DNA of 64,000 bases from Adiantum capillus-veneris (taxonomy: Eukaryota > Streptophyta > Polypodiopsida > Polypodiales > Pteridaceae), in contig CM043965.1 of NCBI GenBank assembly GCA_014529385.2, forward strand, positions 17,003,912 to 17,067,911, given 5' to 3'. Of the stretch, positions 56,083 to 64,000 are shown in pieces (the first letter of the stretch is position 1; the number at the start of each line of letters is the position of its first letter). The notes beneath the pieces are model-generated. The model saw only the letters and a program-made list of their open reading frames with translations, ran no database searches and had not been told where the DNA came from. Position numbers and translations under genes: made by a program.

Positions 56083-57933
56083 TCAAACAACCTGCTCCCC
56101 AGCATCTCTTGTATCTGCCTTTTCTGCTGCAACATCCGAATCTGCCTGCTTTTCCCCCTCTGCTTCCACCTGCTTTTCCACTTCTGAATCCGCTCCTCGT
56201 GCTACAATCCGATCTCGTCCCAAAACATCACTGCTCAGCTTTGCTGTCCACTTACTCAGTGCCCCTGCATTCACTTCAATCTCCTTTTTTTTTTCTTCAA
56301 CTCCTGCATCTCTGCCACTAATTTCTCATTTTCCACCTTCAATTCCTCATTCTCCCTCCTAACACTTTCTTTTCCTACCAGCTGAAACCAATTTTTGAAT
56401 CTGTCCGTCGCCACCTCCATGTGTTCCCTCCAAAGCCTTGTATTTGTAGATTTATTCAACATATCTTGTGTATACTCTAGCACTTCCTGCTTCAGAACAT
56501 CCGCATCCGAATATGCAACCAAAATACCTGTCATTCCCTGGTTCTGCAATGTGGCTTTCTCCATATCTATCAACGGAGTCAATCTATTAATGAGGAAAAT
56601 AGTCTCAGTGGTCAACTCCGCCACTTTATCTCCCAGTTCTTTGAATTGGTCATCCACTGCAGCTTTTAGTCTGTCTGCCCAGTTAGTAAAATCCTCAGCT
56701 ACACTCAAAACTTCCACATTTATTGCCAAAGCCTCTCCTCTAATCCGTATAACTTCCTCCTGCGCGCAGTCTTTCTTTATCTGATCTCTCCTGAAACAAC
56801 TACATTCACACTTTCTGCATTTCCCACTCCGGGATAGCACTGCATTTATGCTCCATTTTCTCAGCTTCCATCACCCTCAGAGATGCAACTTGATTCGGCA
56901 TAAACTCATTCAGTTCAGTCAAACTATTAGCTGCCTCTTCCACAGAAAAAATTCCCTTATGCTCATAATTGTCACTGCTCCCCACTTTTACTTTGAAACT
57001 TTCCAGAGCAGTCCTCTCAACACCTCCTCCCATTCCTTTCATGAACAGCGTTACCTTCTTGCCCTTGGACTCCGATTTCTTTGATTTTGATTCCATTGTG
57101 AAACTGTTTGGCTTTGATTCCGATTCTTCCAAACCCTTCCAAGACACTTTGAAAGGTGATTTACCTTTTTCAACTGTTGGAGAGCCCAACAACAATTTCC
57201 TTCTCTTACTTCCATATGTTATTCCCTCTTCTTTAGCCACATCTACCACTGGTGTCTTCAAAACTGTTGCTACTGTTGGAACCTTCAGAACATACTCGAA
57301 AATTGCAACCAAATAAGGTGCTACTCTGCCCACTACTGGTGTCCGACGTCGGACTCTTTTTCCAGTTAACTGCATCCGATCATAAAGAACTGATGCCCAA
57401 TCCACTTTAATGTCTCTCTCCGCCTGAAACAAAGGAGCAAAAGCCTCCTTGGACATGTAGGCAGTCTTCTGGAGGATACACACTTTTTCCAAATACCAAA
57501 ACAAATTTGAAGCTATGTTTCCACGCGCATTCTTCACCATGTAGTATGCCTTCGTGCCTACCGGATTTCCGAATTCCCCTTTCATCTGGGAATCGGTCAG
57601 CTTCCTCGTCTTAGCCGGCACAGTTAGACAGGGAACCTTAAAGACTTTAGACACCAACTTTGGTGTCAAGCACACATCTGTTGTAATCATTCCATCACTT
57701 TCCTTTATCATATTCCACTGCTGCTCAACGAATTCATTTTTTGCCCATGTATCCCATGGTAGACATGCAAATTCATAAAGACCTATATGCTTTAGCCATA
57801 CCTGGGTTTCCGCTTCATTAGGGTCAAAAGCTGCCACCACCATCTCCACGCTATCCCTTGACAAGTTTTGAATTGCTAGAACAAATTGGCAATTCTGCCT
57901 TTGAACATTCCACTGCAACTCCCAGAACACCAA
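56083..57933 (-). pseudogene. Gypsy D third gene
   Basis: 57933-56806 is open for 375 residues: EAETQVWLKHIGLYEFACLP, DGMITTDVCLTPKLVSKVFK, NLFWYLEKVCILQKTAYMSKE, then a Lys/Ser-rich linker (about 57200-57000). 56840-56271 is a coiled coil (LKAAVDDQFKELGDKVAELT, ENEELKVENEKLVAEMQELKKKKRR), and 56274-56083 is Glu/Ala-rich. The first open frame overlaps the end of the integrase frame by about 80 bp. Layout matches the third genes of B and C: helical N-domain, basic linker, coiled coil. Loosely similar to Athila-type third ORFs; no membrane segment. Confidence 0.55.
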
Positions 57934-59167
57934 CTGTCAACAATTTACTGCCAATATCCTCATCCCTATTGAGCATCCACTTGGGAACCTCAAGCACTTT
58001 TCCATAAAATTTCTTCAATCTGAATCCATTCACTGGTTTCACAATCTTTGTTCCAAAGATATCTTTCAACAAAAATGTTCCTTGACCCTGTTCTGATTCA
58101 ATCTGATAAGGTCCCAAATATCTCAGCTTCAACTTACCTGGATGTGGTCCCAATTTAGAATTGTATAACATCACCCAATCCCCTTTCTGAAATTTTTTGA
58201 ATTTCACCTGCCTAGACATCCATGCATGTCTCCTTTTCTGTCCAATTTCCACCAAATAGGCACTCTGAATTCTATCCTCTTCGAATTTAAGCAGTTCCTT
58301 CTGTCTATAAGGAATTGATTCCTCCGGACTTAACTTATGCTGAACTAACAACCTCAAACTTGGAATTACATATTCCATTGGCACCACAGCTTTAATCCCA
58401 AAGACCAATTTGAAAGGTGTCATTCCAGTCGACACTTTAAAAGTTGTCCTAAAAGCCCATAGTGCTGAATCCAACTTGTCATCCCGATCCGTTTTGTTTT
58501 CCGACACAATCTTCTTCAAAATTCTCACCAACACTTTATTAGAGCTTTCTGCCTGCCCATTTGCTTGAGGATGATATGGGGTAGATTTCTTATGCAAAAT
58601 CATGTGTCTGGATGTCAACTCCTGAATCACAGAATTCAAAAAATGTGTTCCGTGATCCGACACTAACTCAATAGGACATCCAAATCTTGTCATAATGTTT
58701 TTATATAGAAACCTTGCTACACTTGCTGCTTTATTATCTCTCAAAGCCACTGCTTCCACCTATTTGGTAGCATAATCTGTTGCAACAAGAATATATCTGG
58801 AACGTGTCCTCTTTGCCCGTGGTTTTATTGGGCCTACAAAATCCATTCCCCACTTCTGAAATGGTTCTAATGGCAATAGTGGATGATCCTGCATCCTATC
58901 CCCTTGTGTAGGCTGCCCCATCTTCTGACATTGAACACATTCCTTGGCAAAACTATGTGCATCCCTCAATAAAAAAGGCCACCAAAGTCCAGCTTGTGAA
59001 ATTTTCCGACCTGTAATCTCCCCTGAGAAACGTTCTCCAGCTGATCCCCAATGTGCCTCCTGCAACACTGCTTTCTGCTCTTCATCCGGAACACATCGTC
59101 TTATAATCTGATCTGCTCCTCTTTTATATAATGCTCTAGCTATAATTAGAAACGGTCTGCTCCTCAA
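57851..59167 (-). pseudogene. Gypsy D integrase
   Basis: 59167-58760 holds one zinc module ([19 protein letters not shown]...[10 protein letters not shown]; the second His is replaced by Arg) and the core start [12 protein letters not shown]. After a stop at 58760 (YATK*) it continues with VSDHGTHFLNS and PYHPQANGQAESSNK, so the D, D, E triad is present. The tail has KFQKGDWVMLYNSKLGPHPGKLKLRYLGPYQI. Only one zinc module, unlike B. Confidence 0.85.
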
Positions 59168-59362
59168 TGAAAACTTCTTCCTCTGATCCTAAGACATTGT
59201 CGAAGGTAAAACTCCATCTGTCAGAAACTGAACCATCTGATCATACCAATTGTCAAAAAATTGTCCTTCCACTTGGAACAAATCCTCATTAGGCAATTTA
59301 TCCGATACTCCTGGTAATTACTCCTTATGTTCCAATCTGCTGAGGTAATCTGCCACTGCATG

Positions 59363-59743
59363 TTAAGTTCCTGGAGTATGAACAACTATGTAATCAAATT
59401 CTTGCAACATGAGCATCCACCTTGCTAATCTGCCTTCCAGTTTTGGCTTTTTTACCAAAAACAATAAAGCCTGATGATCCACATGAAAAACCACTTTGTT
59501 CCCTAACAGATAATGTCGGAATTTTTCCAAAGCAAAAATCATTCTCAAAGCTTCTCTTTCCATAACTGTGTAATTCTTCTCCAGTGCTCTCAACATTCTA
59601 CTAGCATAATAAACCGGCCTAAACCATCCCTTAATCTTCTCCTGCATTAAAACAGCTCCTACTGCCATATCGGAAGCATCAACATACACATGAAACGGCA
59701 ATTCCCAATTTGGTGGTTGAAGTATAGGTGAAACTACCAACAT
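59363..59743 (-). pseudogene. Gypsy D RNase H
   Basis: Open: PFHVYVDASDMAVGAVLMQ, YTVMEREALRMIFALEKFRHYLLG, FHVDHQALLFLVKKP. Catalytic Asp and Glu positions are filled. It ends at HTPGT* where the usual continuation would be N/T.ADALSR, so the last Asp is lost behind a stop. Confidence 0.85.
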
Positions 59744-59755
59744 CTTTTTGATAAT

Positions 59756-60770
59756 CTAAAAAGCCTTCTCTTGAGCTTCTCCCCAGACAAATTCCACTTC
59801 CTTTTTAGTCAAATGACTAAGTGGTGCGCTCACATCCGCCAAATACCTTAAATACCTACCATGCAATTTGATATGTCCAAGAAACCGCATCACTACCTTC
59901 AAATTTTCCGGAGCTACAGCTTTCTGAATGGCACTGATCTTGTCCCCATCAATCGACCTTCCTTCTTGAGAGATAATATGTCCTAACAATCTTCCCTTCT
60001 GTATTGTTATTGCACACTTTTGGGGATTAAGTGACATCCGAAACATCCTACATCTTTCAAAACACTTCCTCAAATATTCCAAATGCCTGACTTTTTCCCC
60101 AAAAACTGAAAAATCATCCATAAAAATACTCATAAAATCTGTCAAATGTGGCTCAAAAGTATTAAAAGTTGCCTTCGAAAACGATGGTGGTCCATTCTTC
60201 AATCCAAAGCCCAACATTGTATATGCAAAAGCTTCCCATTCTGTGATAAAAGCAGTTTCTTCAATATCCTCCTCAGCCATTGGTATTTGATTGTACCCTG
60301 AAAATCCGTCAAGAAAAGTGTACATCTCATGTCCCGCTACATCATCCATAACTAAATCAATAAATTAAAGGCAATGGAAATGGATCTGCAACTATTGCTG
60401 CATTCAATTTTCTGTAATCCACACAAACCCTTAACTTCCCCGACTTCTTGAGTACCACTACAATTGGTGACAACCATTCTGCCTGATCCACTCGCACTAT
60501 AAACCCTGCATTCAACAATTTATCCAATTCCTCTTTCACTTGCTTGGCATAATTTGGATTCATCCTGTATCTTTGTTGGATCAATGGAAAAGCATCCGTT
60601 TTCAAATTTATATGATGCTTATACACTTGAGGATCCATGCCTTTCAAATCAGAATAATCCCATGCAAAGACATCAATATACTTCAACAATAACTCCTTCA
60701 AGTCCTCCTTGAAGCCTTCTTCCAAATGAACACTAACTCTTACCATCTTTGGATGATCCTCCGTTCCCAA
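59756..60770 (-). pseudogene. Gypsy D reverse transcriptase
   Basis: 60770-60357 carries YIDVFAWDYSDLKGMDPQVY, AEWLSPIVVVLKKSGKLRVC and ends at PLIY* where a 2-base insertion shifts the frame; 60349-59756 resumes with MYTFLDGFSGYNQIPMAEED, MLGFGLKNGPPSFSKATF and SIFMDDFSVFG (FMDD active site) plus the connection FLGHIKLHGRYLRYLA. Otherwise well preserved. Confidence 0.88.
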
Positions 60771-60779
60771 ATTCAGATC

Positions 60780-61107
60780 CTGTAAATCATCCTCCTTAAC
60801 TCAAGAAAATTTATTTATCATCTTATCATATAGAGCTTCTGCTCTCTAAATTGCCTCCTTTGGCTCCAATTCTGAATCCTCGATCACAGTTTCCTCTCGG
60901 ATTTTCTTCTCTTCTAAATTTTCCTGTTCCACACCATTCGTATTCCCCTGCAACTGATCAATTCCCAAAATCTTTTTCTACATATTTGTCAATGATTCGC
61001 TCCACATCTACCTCAAATACCGGAACAATTGTTGGATACAATCCACCAACCAAAACTTTGGTTCGTAATTTTCGTAACACCTCGGGGGAGAACCATTTTT
61101 TCCACTA
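60780..61107 (-). pseudogene. Gypsy D pre-RT remnant
   Basis: Minus strand reads KWFSPEVLRKLRTKVLVGGL and PVFEVDVERIIDKYVEKDFGN, then acidic linker with stops. It looks like the protease-RT linker; the protease itself is missing beyond 61107. Confidence 0.45.
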
Positions 61108-61300
61108 ATGAAGTGGAGACTGTGGGGGGGAGGGGAAGAGGGAAGGGCGGTAATAATTGCAATTGTGATTGAGATTGAGATTGAGAGTGTGATTGAGATT
61201 GAGATTGTGCACAAGATTGAGACTGAGATTGCGATTGTACTTGAGAGTGAGAGTGTGATTGAGATTGATATCGCGATAGCTCGGGGGTGGTCGAGAGGTT
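61108..61300. repeat. G-rich patch and (GATTGA)n microsatellite
   Basis: GTGGGGGGGAGGGGAAGAGGGAAGGGCGG (61128-61150 region) is followed by about a dozen GATTGA-type hexamers with interruptions (61168-61270). It marks the abrupt right edge of gypsy D. Confidence 0.8.
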
Positions 61301-61767
61301 ATTAAAATAGCTCTGCTCTTTATGTAATCATTATCTTACATCCATATAGATTCTTTATTTCATCTATTTATTCTACGTATTCTATATGTTTCATTATCAA
61401 TGTATTTGCCTCTCCCATGTCGCGTCACATAGATGAAGTGTTATTTATATTACACTTATATTGTATTCAACTACATTTATATATTGATATGTGCTGAATT
61501 TCTTGCTGCATGATTCTTGGATTTGTATATGCAATTTAATTTGTGTAAAAGAAATTAGATCAAAAGTTAAACAAATTGAATCTATATCATCTTGTTGCAT
61601 GATTCTTGGATTTGCATATGCAAGTCGATTTGTGTAAAAGAAATTATATCAAAAGTTGAACAGATTGAATGTATATCGTCTTCAATTTGATTTGAATATT
61701 GAAAGTAGATGAATTAAATGATCTCCATATTTAATTTTTATATGTGCCACATAAATTTTGATGCATG
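61301..61767. repeat. AT-rich DNA with 90-bp tandem duplication
   Basis: 61505-61592 and 61593-61680 are near copies (TGATTCTTGGATTTG.ATATGCAA, GTGTAAAAGAAATTA.ATCAAAAGTT). Nothing coding is seen in the rest. Confidence 0.7.
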
Positions 61768-62061
61768 CACTTTAAGAGAAAATTTTGAGGACTACCAACA
61801 TTACCACGGATTAACAAATGGAAATGGAGAGAGAAAACATTTCGTTTGCGACAACAAGTGTGGCAATGGTTCGTCAACAATAGACATGGTAATACTCGCC
61901 TATATATATCCGTGAGTATTACTACGTCTAATGCTGTGTCTATTACCACGGATATTATCGCTATACGGCTTCTCAAAAATAAAGGTGCTCATTTGGGCCA
62001 CCCAATTTTGGATGGCCTAAATGTGCACTTTATTTTTTGACCTACATAAAACATATAAAGA
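61768..62061 (-). mobile_element. CACTA-3-related terminus, cut by CACTA-2
   Basis: CACTTTAAGAG at 61768, CCAACATTACCACGG, the ATTACCACGG-type subterminal motifs and the decayed GGTGCTCATTTGGGCC palindrome align with 52134-52410 in the same orientation. About 290 bp remain before CACTA-2 begins. Confidence 0.7.
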
Positions 62062-62083
62062 CACTACAAGAGGCTCTTCATAT

Positions 62084-62192
62084 TAGCGACGCTCAAAAAA
62101 ATTTTTCCCGGCGTCGCTATAAGCGTCGCAAATTTACAAATAAATTTGCGACGCTCATAGCGACGCTTATAGCGACGCTCATAGCGACGCCA
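62084..62192. repeat. CACTA-2 left subterminal array and hairpin
   Basis: Same GCGTCGCTAT units around TTTGCGACGC as CACTA-1, with a shorter left arm (about 30 bp paired). Confidence 0.85.
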
Positions 62193-62289
62193 GCTGGGGT
62201 AAAAAAAATAACCAAGCGCGCCCAAAAACTCAGATCTCAGATCTGAGTTTTTCGGTGCCCTCAAGCAGAGAGCAGGTAACGCTCTCCCT

Positions 62290-62320
62290 CACTCTCTCTC
62301 TCTCTCTCTCTTTTTCTTCT

Positions 62321-62356
<36 letters not shown>

Positions 62357-62472
62357 AGAGGAAGGAGAGCCAGGTATGCTCCTTCCCTCTCCTCATTCTC
62401 ATGTTCCCTTCCCCTCTTTCTCTCTCCCTCTCTCTCTCTCTCACACACACACATACACACACACATAGTGTT

Positions 62473-62514
<42 letters not shown>

Positions 62515-62745
62515 AACAAAAACAAAAACGCACACACATACATAAACAAAGAATGCACACACACATTGAGAGAGAAAAAGAGAGAGAGAGCATGCATAAA
62601 CAAAAAACGCACGCATTGAGAGAGGAAAAGAGAGAGAGAACATGCATAAACAAAAAACGCACACATTGAGAGAGGAAAAGAGAAAGAAAACATGCATACG
62701 ATCCAAAAAAACGCACACACATTGAGAGAGAAATAAAGAGAAACT
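62290..62745. repeat. CACTA-2 microsatellites and minisatellite
   Basis: (CT)n/(CA)n (62290-62352), (GA)n (about 62477-62510) and the CACATTGAGAGAG minisatellite (62560-62740), the counterparts of 4557-5035. Confidence 0.85.
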
Positions 62746-63090
62746 AAGGGAGCGTCGTAGGAAACTAATTAAAATTAAAAGACCTAAAGATCTAGCCGAC
62801 AAGGAGTTGAACTCAAGACCTATTATTCAAGAGGGAAATGGCATAATCAATCTATCATACTTGGCATGGGTGATAGAAAGGTTATACCATTTATCTCTTT
62901 TTATTGGCACACACATCCACACACGCGCACACACACAGGAAGAAGAGAGTTATAACGTCGTAGGAAACTATCTTAAAAGACGTTAAAGATTAGGTTATAT
63001 GTAGACTTACATTAAATTAGATTTAGGTTTATTTTTAACTAGATTTACGTTTATTTAAGCTAGATTTAGATTTACGTTATATTAGATTAG

Positions 63091-63289
63091 ATGCGGGTCT
63101 CCATAGACTGCGATGCCTGCATGAAGCGGGTGAAGAAAGCCATCAATGGAATATAGGGTATTGTTGCCTTCACTCATGGTGGGCTCCGTCGATCCAAAAG
63201 TACTGGTGAAATGTCTTCAGAAGATAGGGAAGAAGGTGGATCTTCAGGGCGGCAAGAGTCACTATATCCCCGACACAATGACCATCTAG
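63091..63289 (+). pseudogene. Captured HMA fragment in CACTA-2
   Basis: Counterpart of 5379-5577 with the same CxxC (CDAC), the same internal TAG and the same frameshift before VDPKVLVKC. A few silent or near-silent differences (for example KKAI for KKAL). Presence in both copies shows the fragment was acquired and broken before they split. Confidence 0.75.
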
Positions 63290-63673
63290 ACAACCTCTAG
63301 TCATTAGACTTACGTTAAATTAGATTTAGCTTTATTTTTAGTTAGATTTACGTTTATTTAGATTTACGCTTATTTACGTTAGATCGAGTCCACGCAAGAA
63401 TTACTTACGGTTTAGGGTTTAGAGTTAGACGAACAGTGAAAAGATCTACTGTGAAAAGATGTTAAGATGAAGTGAAGTGCTACAGCTAGAGAAGAGGCAA
63501 AGGGATTTTGTCCACTACATGCAGTATCATGTAGACGTGGGTGTGTAGATTTCTTGTACCCACAAATATAGGTATTGACCAATAAAGACGAGATTATAAC
63601 CCGGTGGTTCTGATCTCCGTGCACCTCTAGACCGAGGTGTGCGGGGATTGGACATGACTAGAGAATGTGAGGT

Positions 63674-63678
<5 letters not shown>

Positions 63679-63729
<51 letters not shown>
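63679..63729. repeat. (GA)n before CACTA-2 transposase
   Basis: About 50 bp of GA, longer than the 29-bp run at the same place in CACTA-1; ends about 65 bp before the ATG. Confidence 0.9.
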
Positions 63730-63731
<2 letters not shown>

Positions 63732-63793
63732 GACGAAGAATGCCAATAGAATATTAAATTTGTTGTCCAGGTTATAAGTTTTTTATCCTCATT

Positions 63794-64000
63794 ATGAGTA
63801 GCGACGAGGATGTGGGACCGTCCAACCGAAACACCTATCTCTCAACGAGGGTCTTATGTCCTTGTAATCAATGCAAGCATGCTGTGCGACGGACAAGACG
63901 TGTTTCTTTGCAGCACGTTCGCGAATTTGGCGAGTTCGATCCATCTATTATAGATCGAGTTGTTGCCAATTATAACTCGTCGGACTCTGACGCTGGCCAA
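63794..64000 (+). CDS. CACTA-2 transposase first exon, cut by window end
   Basis: ATG at 63794, identical start MSSDEDVGPSNRNTYLST and zinc motif CPCNQCKH as in CACTA-1. The 69 codons visible are open. Whether this copy retains the catalytic core missing in CACTA-1 cannot be seen. Confidence 0.75.
   Translation, partial: MSSDEDVGPSNRNTYLSTRVLCPCNQCKHAVRRTRRVSLQHVREFGEFDPSIIDRVVANYNSSDSDAGQ

Larger units (their letters stand above)
55764..61107 (-). mobile_element. Ty3-gypsy element D without recognised LTRs
   Basis: Minus-strand pol in order: upstream remnant (61107-60780), RT, RNase H, integrase, third gene. Catalytic residues are better kept than in C. The left edge runs into the pyrimidine tract, and the right edge stops abruptly at 61107 beside G-rich and GATTGA repeats. 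No LTR, PBS or PPT was found, so both ends are probably truncated. Confidence 0.8.
62062..64000 (+). mobile_element. CACTA copy 2 (runs off the window)
   Basis: CACTACAAGAGGCTCTTCA at 62062 and the following 1.9 kb match CACTA-1 4292-6260 almost base for base outside simple repeats. Same subterminal hairpin, microsatellites, minisatellite, HMA fragment and transposase start. The (GA)n and (CA)n lengths differ and a short subterminal segment is absent. The preceding bases are AGA; the target duplication cannot be checked because the right end is outside. Confidence 0.93.

Overview
The window is plant nuclear DNA made almost entirely of transposable elements stacked inside one another. I found no intact host gene, rRNA, tRNA or CRISPR. 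Spliced CACTA genes, Ty1-copia and Ty3-gypsy polyproteins with plant-style primer sites, and long GA/CT microsatellites point to a land plant with a large repeat-rich genome. The two host-gene fragments present (an HMA metallochaperone-like piece and an HSPA12-type Hsp70 piece) fit a land plant, perhaps a non-seed lineage, but the species cannot be read from the sequence.

Layout. 1-660 is a degenerate satellite built on CCTAAGCGG. A Ty1-copia element starts at 928 (short LTR) and ends at 51118, opened by two insertions. Insertion 1 is a complete CACTA (En/Spm) transposon at 4292-10462 with a TTG target duplication. Insertion 2 is minus-strand Ty3-gypsy element A (10576-50479), itself opened by gypsy B (11995-33530, TSD TAAGT) and gypsy C (36558-47677, TSD TGAGT). 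The relative order is therefore copia first, A next, then B and C; CACTA-1 entered copia independently.

51119-52133 is featureless AT-rich DNA. 52134 onward is a different CACTA end with a 52-bp perfect palindrome and a decayed minus-strand gene, followed by tandemly duplicated sequence carrying an Hsp70-like pseudogene and about 830 bp of pure pyrimidine. 55764-61107 is minus-strand gypsy D without LTRs. 61768-62061 is a relative of the CACTA end at 52134, and at 62062 a second, nearly identical copy of CACTA-1 begins and runs out of the window.

How the parts work. CACTA-1 carries a transposase gene that has lost most of its catalytic core, an apparently intact TNPA-like second gene, palindromic subterminal arrays built on GCGTCGCTAT, and a captured HMA-domain fragment also present in CACTA-2. 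Gypsy B is the most unusual element. Its pol has a normal protease before RT, two successive HHCC zinc-binding modules before the integrase core, and a second aspartic-protease domain after integrase. Beyond pol lies a long third gene with a basic N-terminal domain, an acidic Pro-rich linker, a coiled coil and a C-terminal domain. Eight copies of a 24-bp palindrome (core ACATCCTACGCGTAGGATGT) sit in the two non-coding leaders in front of gag and of the third gene; the downstream four are spaced exactly 285 bp apart. Gypsies C and D also carry a third gene after integrase, with a similar layout.
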